From: Streptomyces triticisoli
GTDB lineage: Bacteria; Actinomycetota; Actinomycetes; Streptomycetales; Streptomycetaceae
Assembly (NCBI RefSeq): GCF_003270085.1
Contig: NZ_QFDQ01000193.1
Location: forward strand, 1 to 55,694
Length of the DNA: 55,694 nt
Direction of reading: 5' to 3'
Under the pieces are notes generated by a model. It did not search any database. It worked only from the letters and a program-made list of their open reading frames with translations, and had not been told where the DNA came from. The position numbers and the translations under genes were made by a program. Shown one piece after another: positions 1 through 7,992 of the stretch. Each line of letters begins with the position of its first letter. Position 1 is the stretch's first letter.

Positions 1-1427
1 CGACGCGGCCAGGCCGGGCGCAGGCGGCGCTCGCGGCCGGCCAGGGCCGCGCGGACCGCGGGTTCACCGCGGGTCGCGGCGAGCAGGAGACCCACCGCGT
101 ACAGGGCGGAGACCAGCGCGCTGCCGCCGTAGGAGAACAGCGGCAGGGGTACGCCCGCGATCGGCACCAGCCCGAGAACCCCGCCGATGTTGATGCCGGC
201 CTGGACCGCGAACCAGGTGACGACGGAGCCCGCCGCCAGACGGACGAACGGGTCGGTGCTGCGGTCGGCGATCCGCAGGCCGCCCGCGCACAGCGCCGCG
301 AACAGGGCCAGCACGGACAGGGTGCCGGCCAGCCCGAGCTCCTCCCCGACGACGGCGAAGATGAAGTCGGTGTGCGGCTCGGGCAGTTGACCCCACTTCT
401 CGATGCTCGCACCGATTCCGTTGCCGAACGGGCCGCCCGTCGACAGCGCGTACAGACCGTGCACCACCTGCCAGCACTGGTCGTCCGGGCCGGGGTCGCT
501 CGCGCCGAGGCAGGCGAACCGGGACATGCGGTGCGCGCTGGTGGTGATCAGCGCGGCGGCGAGCAGCCCCGCGCCCGCCAGGGCGGCCCCGAACAGCCGC
601 AGCGGCGCACCGGCCAGCCACAGCAGACCGAACAGCACCGCCCACAGGACGACCGCGGTTCCCATGTCGCCGCCGAGCATCAGCAGTCCCGACAGCAGCA
701 GCGCGCCGGGCACCAGTGGTACGAGCAGATGCTTCCACTGGTCCAGCAGCCCGTGCCGCTGCTTGCGGGCCAGCAGGTCCGCGCCCCACACGAGGAACGC
801 GACCTTGGCGAACTCACCGGGCTGCACCACGTACGGGCCGCCCAGGGAAAGCCAGTTGGTCTGGCCGTTGACGGTCCGTCCCAGCCCCAGCCCCGGCACC
901 TGCACCAGCGCCAGCAGCAGTATGGATCCGCCCAGCAGCGGATAGGCCAGCCACCGGTGCCTCTCCACCGGCATCCGGGCGGCCGACAGCGCCAGGGCGG
1001 TGCCGATCGCCGCGGCCACGACCTGCTGCCGTAGATAGAACGTCGACGGCAGACCCTGGCGCAGGGCCTGGATCTGCGAGGAGGAGAACACCATCACCAG
1101 CCCCAGGACGGCGAGCAGCACCGCACTGCCCGCCACCAGGTAGTAGGCGGTCAGCGGCCGGTCCCAGGCCCGCCGCAGCCGCACCACGGCAGGGTGCGGG
1201 CGGCTTCTCGCGGGCGCGACCGCCCGCCCGGTACGTCCGGTGCGTGGCCGGACCGCTGTTGCCTCGGCCCGTTCCACCCGTCGGTGTCCACGTGTCGGTG
1301 CGGCACCCCGGGCACCCGGCACTCGCTTCCCCGTACGAGTGCTCCGTGAATCGCGCACGTGCGCAACCGCGGACGGGCGCCCCCGTTTGTCCGGCGCACG
1401 GCGCTTCGGCGCCGGTGGGATTCCCAT
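1..1427 (-). CDS. FtsW/RodA/SpoVE-family cell-wall polymerase, 3' end missing
   Basis: A SEDS-family membrane protein: a peptidoglycan glycosyltransferase that polymerises lipid II at division or elongation sites together with a class B penicillin-binding protein. The ATG at 1427 opens an arginine-rich cytoplasmic tail of about 100 residues. A run of membrane helices follows, with family motifs including VNGQTNWLSLG, QPGEFAKVAF, GNGIGASIEKWGQLPEPHTD and INIGGVLGLVPIAGVPLP followed by LFSYGGS. These are diagnostic of FtsW/RodA. The frame runs off the left edge of the window after about 475 codons, so only the extreme C-terminus is missing. No strong ribosome binding site is visible at 1427. 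A 39-codon open frame ends 4 bases upstream and could be a coupled leader. FtsW, RodA and sporulation-specific SEDS paralogues cannot be separated here. Family confident, paralogue unknown. Confidence 0.85.
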   Translation of the reverse strand, partial: MGIPPAPKRRAPDKRGRPSAVAHVRDSRSTRTGKRVPGARGAAPTRGHRRVERAEATAVRPRTGRTGRAVAPARSRPHPAVVRLRRAWDRPLTAYYLVAGSAVLLAVLGLVMVFSSSQIQALRQGLPSTFYLRQQVVAAAIGTALALSAARMPVERHRWLAYPLLGGSILLLALVQVPGLGLGRTVNGQTNWLSLGGPYVVQPGEFAKVAFLVWGADLLARKQRHGLLDQWKHLLVPLVPGALLLSGLLMLGGDMGTAVVLWAVLFGLLWLAGAPLRLFGAALAGAGLLAAALITTSAHRMSRFACLGASDPGPDDQCWQVVHGLYALSTGGPFGNGIGASIEKWGQLPEPHTDFIFAVVGEELGLAGTLSVLALFAALCAGGLRIADRSTDPFVRLAAGSVVTWFAVQAGINIGGVLGLVPIAGVPLPLFSYGGSALVSALYAVGLLLAATRGEPAVRAALAGRERRLRPAWPR

Positions 1428-1671
1428 GCCGTCAGCAGTGCGGGCCGCGCCGGTGCCCGAAGAGGGCGAGGCGGCGTTCCAGATCTTCCCGGCCGTCCCG
1501 CGCGGTGCGCACGGCGAGGACGGTGTCGGCAACGTGTCTCACGTCGGCCATCCTCCCCGGTGACGTCCTCAACTCGCCCACTGCGCAAGCCTGGTAGGGA
1601 CCATGATCACATGCCGCAACCTCTCCCGAGGACAGGAAGGACGCTCCGGCCCTCATGGAACAGCCCTGGTG

Positions 1672-1723
1672 TCGATACGGTGGCGTACCGATGCGTTCCC
1701 GTACCAGTACGCTTGCGTATCGA
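1672..1723. promoter_or_regulatory. Candidate TetR operator between ftsW-like gene and tetR
   Basis: The perfect palindrome TACGCTTGCGTA lies at 1708-1719. A second, wider inverted repeat pairs TCGATACG at 1672-1679 with CGTATCGA at 1716-1723. Both lie in the divergent intergenic region, 64 to 115 bases upstream of the TetR start, where an autoregulatory operator is normally found. Function is inferred. Confidence 0.45.
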
Positions 1724-1786
1724 TGGGGTTGCGCCGCAGGAGAGCGGGCACCAAGCCCCCTGGACACGAGTGAGGAGCAGGGAGCG

Positions 1787-2429
1787 ATGGCGTCGCAGGC
1801 CGTGGACCGACCGGAGGCGGTGGTCGCCCCGCGTCGCTCCAGGCTCACTCCCGAGCGTGAACAGGAGTTCTTCGACGCCGTGCTCGAGCAGGTCCGCGAG
1901 TGCGGCTACGACGCCGTCACCATGGAGGGCGTCGCCGCCACCACCCGGTGCAGCAAGTCCACGCTCTACCGGCAGTGGCGGAGCAAGCCGCGGTTCGTGG
2001 CGGCCGCCCTCCGCTCCAGCAGCCGCTCGCGCTTCGCCGGCATCGACACCGGCTCGCTCGCCGAGGACCTGCGGCAGGTCGCGCGGACCGCGGGGGAGTG
2101 GTCGGGCCAGGACGCCCGCCTCCTCCAGGTGCTCGGGCACGCGATCACGACGGACTCCGAGCTGAAGCGGGCGCTGCGCGAGACGCTCGTGGAGCCGGAG
2201 GTCGCCGCGCTGCGGGAGATCCTGTGGCGCGGGGTGGAGCGCGGCGAGGTCGATGCCGGCAACCCGGCGCTGGAGTTTCGTGCCCGCGCAGCTGTTCGGC
2301 GTCCTGCGCGTCCGGCCCGTGCTGGAGGGGGAGTACGCCGACCCGGACTATCTGGTCCGGTTCGTGGAGGCCGCGGTGCTGCCCGCGCTCGGCCTCGGTT
2401 CACGGCTCAGGTCGCCGTCCACGGGATGA
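1787..2429 (+). CDS. TetR-family transcriptional regulator, frameshifted near the 3' end
   Basis: An N-terminal TetR DNA-binding domain (residues about 20-65, with GVAATTRCSKSTLYRQW as helix-turn-helix) is followed by a helical ligand domain. The start is ATG 1787, preceded by GGAGCAGGGAG. The frame is normal to codon 163 (NPALEF). There TTT at 2276-2278 appears to hold one T too many, and the original frame continues into low-complexity RARAAVRRPARPARAGGG-type sequence. Removing one T restores a typical TetR C-terminus (VPAQLFGVLRVRPVLEGEY, then VRFVEAAVLPALGL) ending at the TGA at 2427-2429. Without correction the frame closes at 2440. It is either a real inactivating or altering mutation or a sequencing error in a T run. 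Divergent from the ftsW-like gene. Ligand unknown. Confidence 0.75.
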
Positions 2430-2565
2430 CCGGACGGTGATCTGCTCGCGCCGCACCGTGGGGACGGGGGCGGCGCGCACCCCGGCCGGGTGGGGTACCC
2501 CTGGAGCGGAGGGGCGCCCCACCCGGCCGACGTGGGTCCGGGGCGATTCGAAGGTCCGGGGTGGA

Positions 2566-3558
2566 TCAGACGTTCTGGCCGCTGCCGCCGCCCGAACTCG
2601 CCTTGATGCCCCGGGTGATCTCGTCGATCACGGACTGCTTCTGGCCCACGTCCACGCCGAAGCGTACGACGACCAGCTGCCGCGCGTTCGCCGGCGAGGG
2701 GAAGGCCAGCGACTCCACATAGCCGTCGGCGCCCTCGCGGGTGATGGCCTTCCAGCGGACCAGGTAGCCCTTCTGCCCGGCCACCGTCACCGCCTCGGAA
2801 GCCAGCACCCGGTGCGAGGTGATCCCGCCGTAGGCCGTGCCGCCGTAGGACTCCTCGGCGTTCGCCGCGATGTCGGCCTTGGCGACCTCCTCCGCCGTAC
2901 GGCCCCGGGTGCCCAGCGCGATCGCGGGCGCCGAGTAGGCGCCGCCCTTGGTGCAGCTCTTGTCGGTGTCGCCGGGGCACTTGTAGGCGTCGCTGGAGGT
3001 GACCTGGGCGCCCACCGCGAACTGCTGGCCGTACCAGCCGTCGGGTATGGGCAGGCTGATGCCGCTGAGCGCGTCGGTCACCGAACCGCTCCTGATCTTC
3101 GGCGGCTCCGACCGGCCGTCACCGGACCCGCCGGAGCCCCCGGACCCACCCGACCCGCCCGGACCGCCGCCCCGGTCGCCCGGCCCCTGCTGCGACTCGG
3201 CCCGGCTGCCGCTGCCGCCGCCGTCCTTGCTCAGCGCGTACACACCGACGCCGATGCTCGCCAGCACCGCCACGGCCAGGGTGATGGCGACGCCGGTGCG
3301 CAGACCGCGGCGCGAGGAGACCGGCGGCTGAACCTGAAAGCCGGGATATCCCGGGTGGCCTGAATGTTCCGGATGCGCCGGATGTGTCGGGTGCGGCCCT
3401 GCCGCCGACGGCTGCGCAGGGGGACCCCATGCGGCCGCCGGCCCTGCCGGGCGGATCCGGTCCGTCCACGCCTCACCGTCCCACCAGCGCTCGGTGGCGG
3501 GGCCGTCACTTGTCTGCCCCGGGTCGGGGTACCACCCGGGAGGAGTCGCCTGCGTCAT
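2566..3558 (-). CDS. DUF2510-domain single-pass membrane protein with extracytoplasmic domain
   Basis: The 330-residue protein starts MTQATPPGWYPDPGQ. It carries a complete DUF2510 motif (GWYPDP followed by RWWDGEAWT) in the first 40 residues, then a Pro/His-rich segment and one membrane helix (GVAITLAVAVLASIGVGVYA, about residues 98-117). A Gly/Ser-rich spacer with repeated GGS units follows, then a globular extracytoplasmic domain of about 170 residues containing a Cys pair (YKCPGDTDKSC). DUF2510 is a short membrane-proximal module common in actinobacteria, without an established biochemical role. I chose ATG 3558 because the DUF2510 motif begins right after it and the upstream frame is low-complexity. 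No operon partner. The C-terminal domain was not recognised. Confidence 0.75.
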   Translation of the reverse strand: MTQATPPGWYPDPGQTSDGPATERWWDGEAWTDRIRPAGPAAAWGPPAQPSAAGPHPTHPAHPEHSGHPGYPGFQVQPPVSSRRGLRTGVAITLAVAVLASIGVGVYALSKDGGGSGSRAESQQGPGDRGGGPGGSGGSGGSGGSGDGRSEPPKIRSGSVTDALSGISLPIPDGWYGQQFAVGAQVTSSDAYKCPGDTDKSCTKGGAYSAPAIALGTRGRTAEEVAKADIAANAEESYGGTAYGGITSHRVLASEAVTVAGQKGYLVRWKAITREGADGYVESLAFPSPANARQLVVVRFGVDVGQKQSVIDEITRGIKASSGGGSGQNV

Positions 3559-3597
3559 GCCCCCACCGTATGAGGCGCGGGTGAAAGCCCGATGAGG

Positions 3598-3662
3598 GGA
3601 CCCGGATCCGGGACCGGAACCGGTCTCGGAGCTGGTCCCGGATCCGGTCCCGGACCCGGTCC
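3598..3662. repeat. Low-complexity CCGGATCCGG-like repeat
   Basis: Tandem degenerate units related to GGACCCGGATCCGG fill the intergenic DNA between the DUF2510 gene (starts 3558, minus) and the ATPase gene (starts 3863, plus). Several units are self-complementary and would form strong hairpins. The remaining part of this 304-base gap holds no recognisable gene. A TACGCT hexamer at 3817-3822 could be the -10 box of the downstream gene. Confidence 0.5.
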
Positions 3663-3862
3663 GTTCCCGCCTCGCCGCCCGCCCCCGCCGTACGCCTGTT
3701 GACTTCCCGCCTCCGCCCGCACTGGTCACGGGCCCGCCCCGTCGCCCTTCCGTACCGCAGGTCACCCATCATGGCAACAGGCACGAAGACCCTCTCCGTC
3801 GCGGCCGCTCGGCGGCTACGCTCGAAGTGTGCACGCCACCGGGCGACTTGGGAGGTAGCGGG

Positions 3863-6541
3863 ATGACGGAGGTACGGCCGGGCTCGGCCGCCTCGGCTCC
3901 CCTGTGGGAGCGCGACGAGGAAATCACCACCGTCCAGCGCGCGGTCGATGTCCTGTGCGCCGACCGTTCGTCCTCGGGAGGGCTGCTGGTCTTCCAGGGA
4001 GAGGCCGGACTGGGCAAGACCGCCCTGCTGGCCGAGGTGCGGCGCATCGCCGAGCAGCACGGCTGCACCGTGTGGTCGGCGCGCGGCGGCGAGACCCTCC
4101 GGTCCGTCCCCTTCAACGTGGTGCGGCAGTTGTTGCAGCCGGTGCTCGTGTCGATGATGCCCGAGGAGGCCCGCGAGTACCTCGGCGACTGGTACGACAT
4201 CGCCGGCCCCGCCCTCGGCATCGCGGAGCCCGGGGGCCGGCAGGCCGACCCGCAGGGCGTGTGCGACGGCCTGGTCGCCGCGGTGCGCCGGCTGACCAAG
4301 CGCGAGTGGCCGCTGGTGCTGCTGATCGACGACGCCCACTGGGCCGACGAGGAGACCCTGCGCTGGCTCGCCGCGTTCGCCGAACGCCTCGACGACCTGT
4401 CCGTGCTGGTCGTCGTCACCCGCCGGCCCTCGGCGACGGACGGGGACGGCACCCGGAGCCTGGACGCGGCCGTCGCCGCCGCGGGCGTCAGCGATCTGAG
4501 CGCCCTCACCCCGGAGGCCACCGCCGGACTCACCCGCACCAACCTCGGCCCGCACGCCGACGCCCCGTTCTGCCGCGAGGTGTGGGCCGTCACCGGCGGC
4601 AACCCCTACGAGACCGTCGAACTCCTCGCCAAGGTGCGCGACAGCGAGCTCGAACCGGTCGAGGCCCGGGCCGGTGAACTGCGTGCCCTGAACCGCTCCG
4701 CCCGCGGCGGCGGCCTCGTCGCCCGCCTCGAGGAACTCGGCATCGACGCCACCCGGTTCGCCTGGGCCGCCGCCATCCTGGGCACCGACATCACCGTGGA
4801 CCTGGTCGCCCGGCTCGCCACCATGGGCCGCGACGACGCCGCACGCTGCGCCCGACTGCTGCGCGACGCCCGCATCCTCACCGAACCCGACCCGGCGACC
4901 GCGCGAGGCAGGGACGGCGAGCTGGAGTTCGTGCACCCGCTGATCGCCACCGCCGTCTACAACTCCATACCGGACGCCTTGCGCACCGCCATGCACGGTA
5001 TCGCCGCCCAGGTCGTCACCGACTCCGGACTCGGCGCCGCCGCGGCCTCCCGGCACCTCCTCCAGGTCCACCCGGACGACGACGAGGAACTCGTCGAGCA
5101 GTTGCGTCAGGCGGCCCGCGAACACCTCGCCGTCGGCGCCTCCGACGCGGCCCGCCGCTGCCTGGAGCGGGCCCTGCTGGAACCGCCGGCCCCCGAGGTG
5201 CACGCGCGTGTGCTCCACGAGCTGGGCTGCGCGACCCTCCTGACCGCGCCCGCCACCACCATCGAGCACCTCCAGCGGGCGCTGAGCATGCCCGGCCTGG
5301 ACAGCGGCACCCGCGTGGACGCCGTATGGCGGCTGTCCGAGGCCCTGCTCCACAACAACCAGCTGGAGGAGGCCGTCCGCACGGTGGAGGCGGAGGCCGC
5401 CCGCCACGAACCGGGGCCCACCCGGCTGCGGCTGCAGGCCGTGCAGTACATGTGGGAGGGCCTGCACGCCGGCGAGGCGATCTCGCCGGACCGCTCCGAG
5501 CGGCTCGCCGGACTCGCCGCGGGCTGCACCGGGCGCGACAACGCCGAGCGTGCCCTGCTGATCCTGCGCGGCTTCGACGCCATGACCCGTGGCGAGAGCG
5601 CCGAGGAGGTCGTCGAACTGTGCGACCGCGCCCTCGTCAACGGCCGCCTCGCGCCCGGACTCGGCTGGACCGACACCGAATGGGGCATCGAGCTGCTGCT
5701 GATGCTCACCGCCGCCTACGCCTACAGCGACCGCCTCGACCGGGCCGAGGCCCTCTGCACCGAAGCGGCGCGCGCCTACGAGAGCGCGGGCTGGAGCGGC
5801 GGCCACCTCGCCCTCGCGCACGCCTACGTCGGCCTCTGCCACCGCAGGCGCGGCCGGCTGGGAGAGGCCGAGACGGCGCTGCGCGAGTCGGTGCGGCTCG
5901 CCGAACGGGTCGGCCGCGGACTGCCCCTGCACTGGACCGCGACCTGCAACCTGGTCGACACCCTGCTCGCCCGCGGCCACGTCGAGGAGGCCTGGGAGGC
6001 CGCCGAGCGGTACGAGTTCGCCCCGCCCTACCCGTCCACCATCATCATCCCCGACCCGCGCAGCGTGCGCGGCAGGCTGCTGCTCGCCCTCGGCCGCACC
6101 AAGGAGGGCGTCAACGAGCTGGAGGCGGCCGAGAAGGCGGCGGCCGCCCGCGGCCACCACAACCCGGTCACGGTGCCCTGGGCGGCCGACCTGGCCCGCG
6201 CGCTCGCCACCGAGGATCCCGCCCGGGCCGGGCGGCTCGCCGCCGACGTCCGCCGCCAGGCCGAGCGGTTCGGCACCGACACCGCCATAGGGGAGGCCCT
6301 GCGCTGCGCCGCCGCCCTGGAGACCGGCCGGCGCGCGGTCCACCTGGCCGCCCAGGCCGTCACCTACCTGGAGGCCTCCCCCTGCCAGTACGAACACGCC
6401 GCCGCCCGCGTCGAGTTCGGCATCGCCGCCCGCTCGGCCGCCGAACTCCAGCGGGGCCTGGCACTGGCCGACTCCTGCGGCGCGGACGGCCTGGCGGCCC
6501 GGGCCCGGCACGTTCTGGACTCGGAGCACGGTCTGCGGTAG
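3863..6541 (+). CDS. Large STAND/LAL-type ATPase without a LuxR helix-turn-helix
   Basis: The 892-residue protein starts at ATG 3863 behind GGGAGGTAGCGGG. An N-terminal AAA/STAND ATPase module has Walker A GEAGLGKT (residues 46-53) and Walker B LVLLIDDAHWAD (about 150-160). A long helical region follows, rich in Ala/Leu/Glu/Arg and typical of the TPR-like sensor of large ATP-binding LuxR regulators (LAL). In LAL proteins a LuxR helix-turn-helix follows the motif seen here near the end (residues around 870, LQRGLALADSCGADGLAARA), but this protein stops at DSEHGLR. None of the three downstream frames encodes a helix-turn-helix. It may be a truncated regulator or a signalling ATPase that works through a partner. 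No operon partner on this strand. Confidence 0.8.
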   Translation: MTEVRPGSAASAPLWERDEEITTVQRAVDVLCADRSSSGGLLVFQGEAGLGKTALLAEVRRIAEQHGCTVWSARGGETLRSVPFNVVRQLLQPVLVSMMPEEAREYLGDWYDIAGPALGIAEPGGRQADPQGVCDGLVAAVRRLTKREWPLVLLIDDAHWADEETLRWLAAFAERLDDLSVLVVVTRRPSATDGDGTRSLDAAVAAAGVSDLSALTPEATAGLTRTNLGPHADAPFCREVWAVTGGNPYETVELLAKVRDSELEPVEARAGELRALNRSARGGGLVARLEELGIDATRFAWAAAILGTDITVDLVARLATMGRDDAARCARLLRDARILTEPDPATARGRDGELEFVHPLIATAVYNSIPDALRTAMHGIAAQVVTDSGLGAAAASRHLLQVHPDDDEELVEQLRQAAREHLAVGASDAARRCLERALLEPPAPEVHARVLHELGCATLLTAPATTIEHLQRALSMPGLDSGTRVDAVWRLSEALLHNNQLEEAVRTVEAEAARHEPGPTRLRLQAVQYMWEGLHAGEAISPDRSERLAGLAAGCTGRDNAERALLILRGFDAMTRGESAEEVVELCDRALVNGRLAPGLGWTDTEWGIELLLMLTAAYAYSDRLDRAEALCTEAARAYESAGWSGGHLALAHAYVGLCHRRRGRLGEAETALRESVRLAERVGRGLPLHWTATCNLVDTLLARGHVEEAWEAAERYEFAPPYPSTIIIPDPRSVRGRLLLALGRTKEGVNELEAAEKAAAARGHHNPVTVPWAADLARALATEDPARAGRLAADVRRQAERFGTDTAIGEALRCAAALETGRRAVHLAAQAVTYLEASPCQYEHAAARVEFGIAARSAAELQRGLALADSCGADGLAARARHVLDSEHGLR

Positions 6542-6753
6542 TCGGCATACTGAGCAGCTGGTCACCGCTCGCCGCGCCGCCCGCACCGCGTGCCTCGGGG
6601 CACCGGCCGCGGATCGGCTCCGAACCGGCGAAGCCGGGGCGGCTGCGGCCGGGCCGGCCTCGGAGATGCGGGCGGGCGCGCCGGCGGCGAGCCGCAGTAC
6701 GTGCCCGTCGGCTCTGCCCCTGTGCCGGGAGCCGACCCGGTGCTGCCCGCACC

Positions 6754-6891
6754 GGCTGCGGAGCCGTCCGCCCAGGCTGCGGAGCCGTCCGCACCGAGGC
6801 GCCGTCGTCAGCCCTCGCCGGGTTGCCGGGGTCAGCCCGCACCGGCTGCCGAGCCGCCCTCGCCGGGTTGCCGGGGTCAGCCCTCGCCGGG
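6754..6891. repeat. Tandem duplications abutting the 3' end of pcaL
   Basis: An 18-base unit beginning GGCTGCGGAGCC occurs at 6754-6771 and again, identical, at 6775-6792. A 26-base unit occurs at 6812-6837 and, identical, at 6857-6882. A third partial copy at 6881-6891 lies inside the pcaL coding end. On the minus strand the unit contains the final codons and the stop codon of pcaL (PGEG-stop), so the gene's tail has been copied downstream. The rest of the gap 6542-6876 is GC-rich and holds no gene I can support. Confidence 0.7.
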
Positions 6892-7992
6892 CTCCTCCGC
6901 CAGCACCCGCTGGGCCACCGCGAACGCCGAGTTGGCCGCCGGGACCCCGCAGTACACGGCGCTCTGCAGCAGCACCGCGCCGATCTCCTCGGGGGTGAGC
7001 CCGTTGCGGCGGGCCGCCCGTACGTGCATGGCCAGTTCGTCGTAGTGGCCGTGCGCGGTCAGCGCCGTCAGGGTGACCATGCTGCGCTCGCGGCGGGTCA
7101 GCGTCGGATCGGTCCAGATCTCGCCCCAGGCGTAGCGCGAGATGAAGTCCTGGAAGCGGGCCGTGAACGGGGTCTGCCGGGCCTGCGCCCGGTCCACGTG
7201 CGCGTCGCCGAGCACCTCGCGCCGCACCTCCATGCCCCGCCGGGGAGCACCGTCGAAGTGGGTGCGCAGCGCCGCCAGGACGGCCTCCGGGCACTGCGCG
7301 GGCGCCAGGTGCGAGGCACCCGGGATCTCGACCAGCGCCGAGCCCGGCACCGCGTCCGCGATCTGCCGCAGATGAGCGGGCGGGGTGGCCGGGTCCTCGC
7401 GGCCCGCGATCAGCAGCGTGGGCGCGGTGATCTCCGGCAGCCGGTCGGTCAGGTCGAAGGCGGCCAGCGCGTCGCAGCAGGCGGCGTACGACTGAGGGTC
7501 CGCCTCCCGGTGGTCGCGGACCAGCTCCGGCACGGTGAAGTCACCGGCGAACCACCGCGCGTCGGCGCCCTCGGCCAGCCAGTCCAGCCCGTCCCGGCGG
7601 ACCCGCTCGGCCCGTTCCTGCCACGCCTGGGCGCCGTTGAAGTGCGCCGAGGAGCAGAGCACGGCGAGCGAGTCGACACGCTCGGGGTGGTGCACGGCCA
7701 GGTGCAGACCCACCGCCCCGCCCAGCGACACCCCCGCGTACGCGAACCGCTCGATACCGAGCGAGTCGGCGAGCGCCAGCACCAGACCGGCGAGGTCACC
7801 GACGGTCGCACCCGGACCGATCAGCCCGGCCGGCGAACCGCCGTGCCCGGGCAGGTCCCAGCGGACCACCCGGTGGGAGATCGACAGCTCGGGGGCGACC
7901 TTGTCCCACAGCGCGTACGAGGTGCCCAGCGACGGCCCGAGCAGCAGCGGGGCAGCGGAAGCGGGGCCTTCGGCAAGGTGGTTCAGAGTCAA
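6877..7992 (-). CDS. pcaL: Fused 3-oxoadipate enol-lactonase / 4-carboxymuconolactone decarboxylase
   Basis: A bifunctional beta-ketoadipate pathway enzyme of 371 residues. Residues about 10-245 are an alpha/beta hydrolase (PcaD) with nucleophile elbow GVSLGG (Ser89), an acid in AGREDP and the catalytic His in GASHLAP. Residues about 250-371 are a carboxymuconolactone decarboxylase (PcaC) with the family motif YCGVPAANSAF. It decarboxylates 4-carboxymuconolactone, then hydrolyses the enol-lactone to 3-oxoadipate. This fusion is characteristic of actinobacterial PcaL. The start is TTG 7992, overlapping the pcaB stop as TTGA, so it depends on translational coupling. Last gene of the pca operon; its 3' end is duplicated downstream. 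Confidence 0.93.
   Translation of the reverse strand: MTLNHLAEGPASAAPLLLGPSLGTSYALWDKVAPELSISHRVVRWDLPGHGGSPAGLIGPGATVGDLAGLVLALADSLGIERFAYAGVSLGGAVGLHLAVHHPERVDSLAVLCSSAHFNGAQAWQERAERVRRDGLDWLAEGADARWFAGDFTVPELVRDHREADPQSYAACCDALAAFDLTDRLPEITAPTLLIAGREDPATPPAHLRQIADAVPGSALVEIPGASHLAPAQCPEAVLAALRTHFDGAPRRGMEVRREVLGDAHVDRAQARQTPFTARFQDFISRYAWGEIWTDPTLTRRERSMVTLTALTAHGHYDELAMHVRAARRNGLTPEEIGAVLLQSAVYCGVPAANSAFAVAQRVLAEEPGEG

Noticed and set aside
1432..1551. A 39-codon minus-strand frame (MADVRHVADTVLAVRT...) ending four bases before the ftsW-like start
   Set aside because: The purine-rich GGGGAGG abuts the ATG with no spacer and I recognise no family. It could be a coupled leader peptide but is not supported enough to annotate.
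3506..7294. A 1262-codon minus-strand open frame across the LAL ATPase gene
   Set aside because: It is antisense to a well-supported gene and has a Gly/Ala/Val/Arg-rich composition without domains. It arises from GC-rich codon usage.
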